Shown here in pieces: positions 24,717 through 32,493 of a stretch of DNA of 47,827 nt. Source of the DNA: Ancylobacter sonchi. GTDB taxonomy: Bacteria; Pseudomonadota; Alphaproteobacteria; Rhizobiales; Xanthobacteraceae. Made by a program: the position numbers and the translations under genes. The first letter of the stretch is position 1. The number at the start of each line of letters is the position of its first letter. Below the pieces are notes generated by a model, which was not told the origin of the DNA, made no database searches, and was given only the letters and a program-made list of their open reading frames with translations. The stretch spans positions 1-47,827 of the forward strand of contig NZ_JAHBGF010000009.1 of assembly GCF_018390695.1 (NCBI RefSeq). The letters run 5' to 3'.

Positions 24717-25094
24717 TCAATACGATGATCGTCCCGTATTGTAGCGGGTTTGCCGGCCGCCTCCCCGATCGGTGAAGTCGCCGCCCTCAGGAAGCCGAAG
24801 ATGCACCGAGAATTTGATACGGCTTTCATGGGAGGCGCGAGCTAACTGCTCTCCCGTGCTTTCCATGCCTGCCACCCGCACGGTGCCGCCGCCTTCGGAC
24901 GTTTCGGCAGATACAGCGACGTCAAAGGCAACGACGGTAAAATCGCCGCTTGTCCCACCCGAATAAATGCCCGCGTCTCGCCCATCGAAATGGCCCCTGG
25001 CGCCGATATGGTCACCGTCAGGCCCGCTTTGCGCGGCTCGGATGCCTTCCACGATCTGGGTCAGCGACGTGCTGATGAATTCCTTCAGCTCCAT
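24717..25094 (-). CDS. Conserved hypothetical protein (beta-rich, FDVAVSA motif)
   Basis: A 125-residue soluble protein starting MELKEFISTSLTQIVEGIRA (amphipathic helix), then a Gly-rich loop (GARGHFDGRDAG) and a beta pair VVAFDVAVSAE and RIKFSVHLRLP. This pattern recurs in many bacterial hypothetical proteins that have no assigned function. ATG 25094 is chosen; it lies four bases after the stop of the gene upstream, so the two are one operon. Confidence 0.65.
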   Translation of the reverse strand: MELKEFISTSLTQIVEGIRAAQSGPDGDHIGARGHFDGRDAGIYSGGTSGDFTVVAFDVAVSAETSEGGGTVRVAGMESTGEQLARASHESRIKFSVHLRLPEGGDFTDRGGGRQTRYNTGRSSY

Positions 25095-25098
25095 GCGC

Positions 25099-25677
25099 TT
25101 AACTCGACAGCCAAGCGGTAAGCGCGGGCAACAATGGGGCAACGATGGTCATGTGGCTCGCAGCGCTGGATATGAACTCTTGGTACTTCGCGACAAAGTT
25201 GGCCGAACCGGCGGCATCATCCATCGCATCCACAGCTGCCGTGATGCGCGTGCGCTCCTCTTCGGAAGCAATGCCGGTCGCGATCGCGTCACGCAAGGCG
25301 CCAAACACCGCCCGATCGGCAACGATGTTTGTGGACTGATCGGTCGAGTGAAAATTCACCCGAGCGTTCGGACCCGACACATTGAACGTGTAGTTCCCGC
25401 CTTGGCGATGCGCGAAGGTGCCCTTACGCCGGATAGCTACCTGGTAATGGTCAGGTATCGAATGGAGCCCACGACGATAGACAGGGTCCGTGACGTCGAA
25501 CGCCTCGTCCATGCCATTGGGGAGAATACGCCGGATCTCATCACCGACTTCGATGGCTACCGAAGTGTCGGGAACAATCACCTTCGCGGAGCCTTGGAAT
25601 AGCCCCAGCGTCGAATGCTTTGTGGTGCCATCCTGCCCAACGATATCGATCTTGTCTTGGGGGAAGTTGCTGAACAT
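25099..25677 (-). CDS. Hypothetical protein, first gene of a two-gene operon
   Basis: A 192-residue soluble protein. The first half (FPQDKIDIVGQDG, IEVGDEIRRILPNGMDEAFD, HSIPDHYQVAIRR) is beta-rich and resembles a small barrel; the second half is helical (ALRDAIATGIASEEERTRIT). It always reads as a sensor-like or adaptor-like hypothetical protein, but I cannot name a domain. Translationally close to the downstream FDVAVSA protein (4-bp gap), suggesting a complex. Confidence 0.6.
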   Translation of the reverse strand: MFSNFPQDKIDIVGQDGTTKHSTLGLFQGSAKVIVPDTSVAIEVGDEIRRILPNGMDEAFDVTDPVYRRGLHSIPDHYQVAIRRKGTFAHRQGGNYTFNVSGPNARVNFHSTDQSTNIVADRAVFGALRDAIATGIASEEERTRITAAVDAMDDAAGSANFVAKYQEFISSAASHMTIVAPLLPALTAWLSS

Positions 25678-25841
25678 GAGGGTACGCCCTTCAGTGCACT
25701 CATCGCGAGCATACTATGCCACTACCAACCTGCCATCCGGCGGGGCGGGCTTTCCTCAATTTTCTTAGCTTCCGTGTGAGCGCATTCCATTAGAGACCAG
25801 GCGCCGACAGTACCGTAGCCAACAGACGCGAGTGGGAGGGC

Positions 25842-27029
25842 TTACGTTTCCGGGAAGAGGCGCGGGAAAAGCGTGTCGAGCGTGCTCGCCGGGAACCGCA
25901 ACGACACGGACCCTTTGGGCGTGTCGGATGCGAGCAGTCCTAGTGCCAGGACATCATTCAGGACGCGCCGGGCAGTCCGTTCCGGCAGACCGGTAATGCG
26001 CGAGGCCTCGCCGCGGTCGAATTCGCCACGGATCAGCGCCTCTTCCAGCAGACGCAACGCCTCGGGCTTTAACTCGCTTCGCTCGACCAGAATGCGAAGC
26101 CGCTTCGCCAGCGTCTCGAGATCGAACAGGCTTGCCATGAAGGTGACCTGGTCGAGGCAGACACGCAGGAACCACAGCGTGAAGTCCGTCAGGGCGCGCT
26201 GTGAGAGGTTGCCGCGTCCATCGAGATCGCCCTGTCGCGGACTATCGGCATGGTCCATCATCGTCTTGTAGTCGCGGCGGCTTTCAATGCCGCGGGCCAG
26301 GCCGCGGGATATCGACCACAGGCCGTGCGCACCGAGCCCCGCTTCATGCGCCATGGCATGGCTCATCAGCCGGCTTACCCGCCCATTACCATCAGGGAAC
26401 GGGTGGATGAAGTTGAAGCGGTGATGGGCGGCGGGGATAGCACTGATCCTGCCGGCGCGGCCCAGATTCCGGAACCGGTAGCGGGTCTCGAAATACTCCA
26501 TGAACGCCGTCACACTCTCGCTGGATGGCGGTTGGTGACGACCTACGGCCACGTCGTGCTCAGGCTCCGAGCGCCAGGTTCCGGGCACCATAACGAAGGA
26601 TCGGCCGGCACCCCGTATCTCGAGCATCGTGGCATCGGCCCCGTCATAGAACTGGCGATGGAGCCAGAGCAGGAAATCGCGGCTTGCGGGCTCGGGTAAC
26701 TCGCCGGCAGCAGCCAGACGATCGATCTCAGCTTGCACGCGGACATGAGCCGCGGCCTCGATCTGGAGGTTGCGGCGGTCCTCCTCCATGTCAAAATTGC
26801 CCGCCAGAGCGCGCTCGATATCGCGCGGCCTCGTGTCGTGCCCCTCGATGAGATTGCTGTAATAGGTGTTCATCAGACGCACGAGGTCGGCAAGGTTGGC
26901 GGCCGTGCGCGGATGCAGTCGGCCACCTAGGCCCGATGCGGCGGCCGTGAGGTCGGCCAGCACGTCGGAGACGGCAGCAGGCAGATCTTCAAGGCGGGCG
27001 GGTTCGATACGCGAGACGCTTTCGCTCAT
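25842..27029 (-). CDS. Fic family AMP-transferase with N-terminal inhibitory motif
   Basis: A 395-residue class II Fic protein. The catalytic loop is HPFPDGNGR at 209-217. The inhibitory helix motif (S/T)-x3-E-(G/N) is present as S58-N-L-I-E62-G63, so the enzyme carries its own antitoxin-like segment. Residues 140-155 form the flap ([12 protein letters not shown]). The C-terminal 90 residues hold a winged-helix domain ([18 protein letters not shown]). It probably AMPylates a host protein; target unknown. An 18-bp AT palindrome lies 31 bp before the start and suggests autoregulation. Confidence 0.92.
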   Translation of the reverse strand: MSESVSRIEPARLEDLPAAVSDVLADLTAAASGLGGRLHPRTAANLADLVRLMNTYYSNLIEGHDTRPRDIERALAGNFDMEEDRRNLQIEAAAHVRVQAEIDRLAAAGELPEPASRDFLLWLHRQFYDGADATMLEIRGAGRSFVMVPGTWRSEPEHDVAVGRHQPPSSESVTAFMEYFETRYRFRNLGRAGRISAIPAAHHRFNFIHPFPDGNGRVSRLMSHAMAHEAGLGAHGLWSISRGLARGIESRRDYKTMMDHADSPRQGDLDGRGNLSQRALTDFTLWFLRVCLDQVTFMASLFDLETLAKRLRILVERSELKPEALRLLEEALIRGEFDRGEASRITGLPERTARRVLNDVLALGLLASDTPKGSVSLRFPASTLDTLFPRLFPET

Positions 27030-27060
27030 ATAGTTTGGCCGATGACTGAATTACCTAAAT

Positions 27061-27078
27061 ACATATTTATAAATATGT
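27061..27078. promoter_or_regulatory. 18-bp AT palindrome upstream of fic
   Basis: ACATATTTATAAATATGT reads the same on both strands and covers -32 to -49 from the fic start codon. GGCCGATG is also repeated three times nearby (about 27036, 27102 and 27115). Together they look like a promoter-operator; the Fic C-terminal winged helix is a candidate binder. Confidence 0.45.
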
Positions 27079-27247
27079 TTTTTGAATAATCCAGAAAATA
27101 TGGCCGATGCGTTGGCCGATGTTCTGGCCGTTCTCTCTGCCATTCGTTCTCCCTCACGCTACCTTACGACGAGCATCCGCGGCTTCCCGGTGGGTGATCT
27201 CGGGTGCTGACAAATGTTGCCATTTTGTTCCGATTATGAGCAGTATG

Positions 27248-27268
27248 GAGTTTCTGTAACGGAAACTC
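27248..27268. promoter_or_regulatory. Palindromic operator upstream of umuD
   Basis: GAGTTTC at 27248-27254 and GAAACTC at 27262-27268 are exact complements with a seven-base spacer, ending 14 bp before the umuD start. Position and symmetry fit a LexA-type or other repressor site, although it does not match the common alphaproteobacterial GTTC-N7-GTTC box. Confidence 0.5.
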
Positions 27269-27282
27269 AACGCGAGACAGGC

Positions 27283-27825
27283 ATGCTGCATGGACGCAAA
27301 GGCATAGGCGGTCGGCCGCGTAGCGAGCCGACCAAAGTCGTGCGCCTGCCATTGCCCATCGCCCAACTGGGCGCCCGCCTCGCTCGTCTGCGCAACATGG
27401 GAGATGTTGCTGCCCTCCTGGCCGTCGCCCCCTGGAAACAGGCCGCCGTACCCTTGGTCGGCAGCAATGCCGCCTGCGGCTTCCCCTCCCCTGCCGACGA
27501 CCATCTCGACCGCCCGCTCGATTTCAACGAGCTGCTGATCGAGAACCCCGCCTCCACCTTCGCCGTGCGCATCGCGGGCGAAAGCATGATCAGTGCCGGA
27601 CTGTTCCCCGGGGACATCGCCATCGTCGATCGCTCGCGGCGCCCCACGAATGGCAGCATCGTCCTCGCGCTGCTGGACGGGGAGTTCACCATCAAGCGGT
27701 ACCGGATGCGCAGCGGCGGTGTGCTGTTGCAGGCGGAGAACCCCGCTTTCGCGGACATTCTCGTGTCTGAGGAGGCGAACTTCGAAGTATGGGGCGTCGT
27801 CACCCGCTCGATCCGCATGTTGTGA
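27283..27825 (+). CDS. umuD: UmuD, self-cleaving subunit of error-prone DNA polymerase V
   Basis: A 180-residue LexA/UmuD-type S24 peptidase. Cleavage site C65-G66 (AACGFPSPADD), nucleophile S101 (GESMISAG) and base K138 (FTIKRY) have the same spacing as in E. coli UmuD (24/60/97). The first 55 residues are an extra N-terminal extension (GRKGIGGRPRSEPTKVVRLP) with an AT-hook-like GRPR, perhaps DNA-binding. After RecA-stimulated cleavage UmuD' joins UmuC for translesion synthesis. umuC starts two bases after its stop. Confidence 0.93.
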   Translation: MLHGRKGIGGRPRSEPTKVVRLPLPIAQLGARLARLRNMGDVAALLAVAPWKQAAVPLVGSNAACGFPSPADDHLDRPLDFNELLIENPASTFAVRIAGESMISAGLFPGDIAIVDRSRRPTNGSIVLALLDGEFTIKRYRMRSGGVLLQAENPAFADILVSEEANFEVWGVVTRSIRML

Positions 27826-27827
27826 CC

Positions 27828-29090
27828 ATGGCCGTCCGGGTCGCGCTCGTCGATTGCAATAATTTCTACGCCTCCTGCGAGCGTGTCTTCCAGCCGCATC
27901 TGCGCGGAAAGCCGATCATCGTGCTGTCGAACAATGATGGCTGCGTGATTGCCCGCTCGAATGAAGCCAAGGCACTCGGGATCGCCATGGGCGAGCCCTG
28001 GCATCTAGTCCGCGAACGCCTGCCGACCAAAGGCATCATCGTCCGGTCCAGCAATTATGCGCTTTACGGCGATATGAGCGCTCGGGTGATGCAGGTGCTC
28101 GCACGCTTCACGCCCCTATTCGAGGCCTACTCGATCGACGAGGCGTTCCTTGGCCTCGCCGGTCTCGGCGGCCGCGAGGAGCCGCATCTTCGGGAGTTGC
28201 GGGCGACGGTCGCCCGCGAGACGGGCATTCCGGTCTCGGTCGGGTTCGCGCCCACCAAGACGCTTGCCAAGCTGGCCAACCGCTTCGCCAAGAAAGAGGC
28301 AGCGTGTGATGGCGTGCTTGTGCTCGACGGTGCGTACTCCGCCCTCCCCTATCTCGATCGATGCGAGTTGACCGACCTGTGGGGGATCTCACACCGCCTC
28401 GCCGCGCGGCTCTCTGCCATGGGCATCGTCTCACCGCGCGCACTCGCAGGTACGGATGCCCGCCATATGCGCGAGCGCTTCGGCGTCGTGATGGAGCGCT
28501 TGGTGCTCGAGCTGCAGGGTGTTCCCTGCATCGGGCTCGAGGATGCTCCCGCCGACCGTAAAAGCATCCTGTGCTCTCGATCTTTCGGCCGCATGGTCAC
28601 CGATCGGCGCGAAATGGAGGAGGCCGTTGCCACCTATGTCGCGCGCGCGGCCGAGAAGATGCGGCGCCAAAATCTTGCGACCGCGCAACTCCACCTGTTC
28701 CTCCACACCAACCGCTTCCGGCCGGCCGACCCCCAATATGCGGCAAGCCGCACCATTGCCCTGAATGTGGCTACCGCAGACACGATGCGCCTGACGACGG
28801 CCGCCCTCGATCTACTCGGCGGCCTTTGGCGCGACGGCTATGCCTATAAAAAAGCTGGCGTCATGCTGCTGGAACTCGTACCGGCCCGGCAGGTACAGCA
28901 AGGCTTGTTCGACAAGGCTGATTCCAACCGTCGCAAAGCTCTCATGACGGCCATCGATGCCATCAACCGCGACCATGGACGCGGTACGGTCACGCTCGCC
29001 GCGGCGGGGCGCACGCAGGCATGGGCGCTTAAGAGCGCTATGCGCAGTCCACGCTTCACGACCCGTTGGGATGAGCTGCTGGCGGTCTAG
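27828..29090 (+). CDS. umuC: UmuC, Y-family DNA polymerase
   Basis: A 420-residue Y-family polymerase. Palm motifs with catalytic acids are VALVDCNNFYASCERVF (Asp near residue 8) and YSIDEAF (Asp-Glu near 103-104). The little-finger domain and the C-terminal UmuC-specific segment (ALLDGGLWRDGYAYKKAGVM-type, then QQGLFD for beta-clamp binding) are present. Length is normal. It performs mutagenic translesion synthesis with UmuD'. It is translationally coupled to umuD (TGA-CC-ATG). Confidence 0.95.
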   Translation: MAVRVALVDCNNFYASCERVFQPHLRGKPIIVLSNNDGCVIARSNEAKALGIAMGEPWHLVRERLPTKGIIVRSSNYALYGDMSARVMQVLARFTPLFEAYSIDEAFLGLAGLGGREEPHLRELRATVARETGIPVSVGFAPTKTLAKLANRFAKKEAACDGVLVLDGAYSALPYLDRCELTDLWGISHRLAARLSAMGIVSPRALAGTDARHMRERFGVVMERLVLELQGVPCIGLEDAPADRKSILCSRSFGRMVTDRREMEEAVATYVARAAEKMRRQNLATAQLHLFLHTNRFRPADPQYAASRTIALNVATADTMRLTTAALDLLGGLWRDGYAYKKAGVMLLELVPARQVQQGLFDKADSNRRKALMTAIDAINRDHGRGTVTLAAAGRTQAWALKSAMRSPRFTTRWDELLAV

Positions 29091-29123
29091 AGCTGTGAAA
29101 GATGGGCTCGCCATCGTCCGGCG

Positions 29124-29849
29124 TCAGCCGATCAGGTCGTCGAAATCCATCGGCACGCCTGGGGATCGAAGCGCAGGCGGTATTTCCCTTGCGCGCCCTC
29201 GCGTCGCAGCGTGATTATACGCCTCCAATCCCTTGATCCGGTACGCATTGGCATAGCCGTTCTCGTGAGCCGTGCTGGGCACACGATCGACATACACCAG
29301 CCCGTGCGCTGCCAGCAGGCTTACAGCGGTCGTGATGCGATGGCGCTCCATCGCTGTGTAATCCACGATCTTGTCGTAGCTGATCTTGGCCAGATTTTCT
29401 TCACGGTCTCGGAAGGCAGCGAACAGGAAATAGAGTTTCAACGCGTTCAATTCGGCAATCGTGCGCAGATGGAAATCACTGAACGCAAGGATGCGCCCTT
29501 CCTTGTTGCACAGGCTCTTCGCCGGAAGCATCGTCCAACCCCGCTCAGGATCATAGTCCGTGAGCCGGTACGTGCTTCGACCATTCGGCGTTCGTTCGAT
29601 CAGTTGCTGCTCGGCAAGGATGTCGAGCCCATCGGATAGCTTCGCGCGACTTAGCGATGTCGCCATACAAAGCGTGTCGTAGGTCGCCGAGGCGACGCCC
29701 GTTTCGCGGTCAATGCGGTGTGCGATCGCGGCCAAGGCCATCAACGCGGCCGTATGGTCTGCGCCCGTTCCTCCGCTCCAGCGGAAGGAACGCAGCCCGC
29801 CGCCGGTGATCCAACCCGAAGGCAGTTTTATCCAGGCGGGTAATGCCAT
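29124..29849 (-). CDS. Winged-helix DNA-binding protein, plasmid replication type
   Basis: A 241-residue protein with two winged-helix-like units: about 35-95 (LMALAAIAHRID, TSLSRAKLSDGLDILAEQQL) and 130-200 (LNALKLYFLFAAF, TAMERHRITTAVSLLAAHGL). This duplicate layout resembles plasmid replication initiators or regulators, but RepA is encoded elsewhere, so it is more likely a regulator. Start ATG 29849 overlaps the stop of a tiny upstream gene. It converges with umuC. Confidence 0.65.
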   Translation of the reverse strand: MALPAWIKLPSGWITGGGLRSFRWSGGTGADHTAALMALAAIAHRIDRETGVASATYDTLCMATSLSRAKLSDGLDILAEQQLIERTPNGRSTYRLTDYDPERGWTMLPAKSLCNKEGRILAFSDFHLRTIAELNALKLYFLFAAFRDREENLAKISYDKIVDYTAMERHRITTAVSLLAAHGLVYVDRVPSTAHENGYANAYRIKGLEAYNHAATRGRAREIPPALRSPGVPMDFDDLIG

Positions 29850-29995
29850 CACAATTTGTCCTTTGGGCCTACCAGGCTGCGCATGGCGTAAATCGCGTAC
29901 GCGGCCAATGCGAAACTGGCGAGAATGATGACGGTGGTCAGTGACGCCGGCGGCATAGAAGCGAGGGCGTTGGCGATGTCGTTAAGTGTCTGCAT
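29849..29995 (-). CDS. 48-residue single-pass membrane peptide
   Basis: A tiny gene read as MQTLNDIANALASMPP, then a hydrophobic helix (TTVIILASFALAAYAIYAM) and a basic end (RSLVGPKDKL). Ribosome-binding site GGAGAG is well placed. Its TGA overlaps the ATG of the winged-helix gene (TGATG), evidence for real coupled translation. Function unknown; toxin-like small peptides have similar form. Confidence 0.65.
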   Translation of the reverse strand: MQTLNDIANALASMPPASLTTVIILASFALAAYAIYAMRSLVGPKDKL

Positions 29996-30191
29996 AGGGC
30001 TCTCCAAAATGATGCGTGCTGTCTTCAGCTCAGCAAATTTTGGTCGAGGGTCCCTTCATATTCTAGAAACAGTTAATTAGGAAAAATAGATCGTAGGCCA
30101 AAAAATCTAGATTTATCAGACTAGTACAAGGAAATCGAAAATCCATATAACATCCTGGTTCAGTTCATGGACCTTAGCCTGTGAACTAGAG

Positions 30192-30208
30192 GCGCCTCCG
30201 TGAGGCGC
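30192..30208. terminator. GC hairpin downstream of the HEPN operon
   Basis: GCGCCTC, loop CGT, GAGGCGC. It lies 64 bp after the stop of the minus-strand HEPN operon. No T-tract follows, so a factor-dependent or processing role is as likely as termination. Confidence 0.4.
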
Positions 30209-30271
30209 TATTTCGCGCCGGTGCGGGGAGCGAAAATGGAAAAGGCGTGAAGATGGCGGACGCGCCGAGCG

Positions 30272-31183
30272 TCACGGACCGTCGCCAAATTCCCTCCAGA
30301 AGGCTCGCTCCTGCTCGTCTTCGAGTTGCTGTCGGGAAAGGACGATCGGCGAGAGGTCGAGATTGTACATCGGGATCTGCCAATCGTGATGAAGCGTCGA
30401 CACATGCTTCTGCGAGGCCGTGTCGAGGGGGAGCTTTTCCAAAATGAGTCGCTTCACCAGGGCTTCCATGAGTGCGTTGCCATCCTGGTGGCTCTCGGTG
30501 TCCTTGAATTCGACCGTGCCCCAGATCTGGGAGGTTGCCCTCAAACCCGGGACCGAGAACATGCCGAGTTGATGCATGGCCTCCGTTACCCGCAAGACAT
30601 AAGGTTCAGAGCGCAGGAACCAGCGGAATGACGATCCTGCCGACGAAGGCGCGCTCCATGCCAGCGAGCTGTCATCGTAGGCTTCGATATCGGCATAGAG
30701 TTTGCGCTCACGGTCATACACTGGCCCATTCGGCATGATGTATTCTCCCGCATGCCCCTCGAGGCTGTGGCTACGCCTATGCTGGTAAACGTAGCGGCGC
30801 AGCTCCGCGAGATCCGTAGGTTTCATGTCGGCGGCTTCGGCATAGATCAACCGCGCTAGATGGTCGTAGAACCAGCCGATCAACACATTGAGCTTTCCGG
30901 CGACCAGCTTGGCGGGGCATCGCACAGCATCCATGAGGATGAGGATCTTGGCGGCCTCCTCCTCAGCAAATCCCTCCAGCACGGCCGATTCTCGCGGGGA
31001 GCTGTCCTTGATTTGCTGCGCGGCATTCCAGAAGCCTTGAGCGCTCTCAAGGATGATAGGAAGCCCTTCAGCAAAGAACGCCAACCTTTTGGGCTCCGGC
31101 ATCTGGCAGAGCTGACGGGCCTGCCGAAGCCCAATCTCAGGACCCTTCGTTTTTTTCGTTTTGGGCTGCGTGTGTGTGGACAT
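30272..31183 (-). CDS. AbiV-like HEPN protein
   Basis: A 303-residue mostly helical protein. The block SAVLEGFAEEEAAKILILMDAVR (about 67-89, here in two parts) and RERKLYADIEAYDD with a following W match the AbiV family of abortive-infection HEPN proteins. The N-terminus is basic (MSTHTQPKTKKTKG). AbiV proteins block phage protein synthesis in Lactococcus; here the role is inferred. It is the second gene of a pair: ribosome-binding site AGGG lies between the upstream stop (31195) and its ATG. The C-terminal part (VSTLHHDWQIPMYNLD) is not part of classic AbiV. Confidence 0.65.
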   Translation of the reverse strand: MSTHTQPKTKKTKGPEIGLRQARQLCQMPEPKRLAFFAEGLPIILESAQGFWNAAQQIKDSSPRESAVLEGFAEEEAAKILILMDAVRCPAKLVAGKLNVLIGWFYDHLARLIYAEAADMKPTDLAELRRYVYQHRRSHSLEGHAGEYIMPNGPVYDRERKLYADIEAYDDSSLAWSAPSSAGSSFRWFLRSEPYVLRVTEAMHQLGMFSVPGLRATSQIWGTVEFKDTESHQDGNALMEALVKRLILEKLPLDTASQKHVSTLHHDWQIPMYNLDLSPIVLSRQQLEDEQERAFWREFGDGP

Positions 31184-31194
31184 GGCTCTACCCT

Positions 31195-32127
31195 TTAGTC
31201 GTCGTCCCGCCGGTAGAATTTCCGCTTCGGCAGACGGTCCAGATCGACAGCGGGACGCGCGATGCCGCCTGCTTTCGCCCACATACGCTGACGCTTTTTC
31301 GCCGACGGCAGCGAGATCTCCATCAGGTGCGCAACGACCATCGGCGACTGCCCCCGGTCGAATAGCCGGTAGCAGACCTCCTCGCCACGCTTGGTTAGCC
31401 GCTTGTCGTCATACTGGTTCAGGGGATGATGAGGATGCTCCGCATCACTCAGACCGCCGATCGCACGTATCTCCTCATTTAGCGCGGTCACCTGCTGTTT
31501 GCGGATCCCAGCCTGACGCTTCACTTTCGCTTTGAGCCGGCCGATATCCTCCAGTAAAGTCCGCTCGGCGGCATCGAATAGGAGGCCCTCCATGCGCATC
31601 GTGCCAACATAATGGTGCGTAATATAGCGTTCCGACAGAAGGTCGAGATAGTGGCGCATCCGTTCGACCGCTTCGTAATTATAGACGGATGAACTCATCG
31701 AGAAATATTCACGAACATATTTCTCGCCGCCGACATCGCCAACGAGATTATGTATCTCGTGGCCGACCATGTTGCGGTAGTCGATCAATTCACGGATCTC
31801 ATCTTTATCTTCTGCCGTGATGGCGCCATCGGCCAGAAGCGCATCCAGGCATTTTTTCACCTGGTCCTTTGCCGTTTTTGGGACACGTACCTGTGTCGCA
31901 TTGTGGTCTGACATCATGGCCCGGAACTTGTCCGTGCCCTGTATGAGATCCAGCACCGTCTGCTTCAGCTGTTCCGCATAGAACATCACCAGCACCATCT
32001 GCAGGGAGCGCAGTCGCAAAATGTTGCGCTCTAGCGCCGGCAAGCGCGAGCCAAGCGGATCGAAATAGTGGCGTTTCGGCCCGCTATAGGCGGGTACGGC
32101 CTCGTTTGTGCGCTCCGGTTTTGTCAT
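31195..32127 (-). CDS. HEPN protein with C-terminal helix-turn-helix
   Basis: A 310-residue protein with R118-x4-H123 (DYRNMVGHEIHN), the HEPN RNase signature, inside a helical domain (about 35-190). Residues 245-290 (TKRGEEVCYRLFDRGQSPMV, then SLPSAKKRQRMW) look like a helix-turn-helix, so it may also bind DNA or RNA and autoregulate. It is the first gene of a two-gene operon with the AbiV-like protein, transcribed divergently from the accessory ParB-like gene across a 366-bp spacer. Two different HEPN proteins together suggest a heteromeric toxin unit. Confidence 0.65.
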   Translation of the reverse strand: MTKPERTNEAVPAYSGPKRHYFDPLGSRLPALERNILRLRSLQMVLVMFYAEQLKQTVLDLIQGTDKFRAMMSDHNATQVRVPKTAKDQVKKCLDALLADGAITAEDKDEIRELIDYRNMVGHEIHNLVGDVGGEKYVREYFSMSSSVYNYEAVERMRHYLDLLSERYITHHYVGTMRMEGLLFDAAERTLLEDIGRLKAKVKRQAGIRKQQVTALNEEIRAIGGLSDAEHPHHPLNQYDDKRLTKRGEEVCYRLFDRGQSPMVVAHLMEISLPSAKKRQRMWAKAGGIARPAVDLDRLPKRKFYRRDDD

Positions 32128-32493
32128 CGCCGCATGGTGGTTGATGGGCGACCATTCTGTTCTATCGCCACTAATTTACCAGCGAATTGAGACATCCCCT
32201 CGCGGGCGGGCTGTCGTGAACCGAACCCGCTTCCCGGTTTCGGCCCTGCGGCTTCCATCCCTGATGCAGATCCTTGCAGCTGCAGACGCAGCTAGAGGGG
32301 AGAGGCCGGGGGGCTGGCTGCCCCTTCTCTCTCCCCAAGCGAAATAGCCACGGCCGAGGCTCGTGCGGCTTCGCCTTCCTGCGCCCGCACCACCCGCATC
32401 GATTTCGCTTTCCCTCTCCCATCCCTGCCCGCTCACGCGGCCCCGGGAAGCAGCAGCGCAGTGCTGCTTCGCAGAACCACTCAGGAGAGAACC
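32128..32493 (+). other. Divergent promoter region and long structured leader
   Basis: 366 bp without a gene. From about 32296 it contains GGGGAGAG pairing with CTCTCCCC some 30 bases later, with inner GGGG/CCCC blocks: a strong imperfect hairpin. Pyrimidine-rich DNA follows, ending in AGGAGAG before the ParB-like ATG. It must hold the promoters of the HEPN operon and the ParB-like gene, and may be a structured untranslated leader. Confidence 0.45.
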
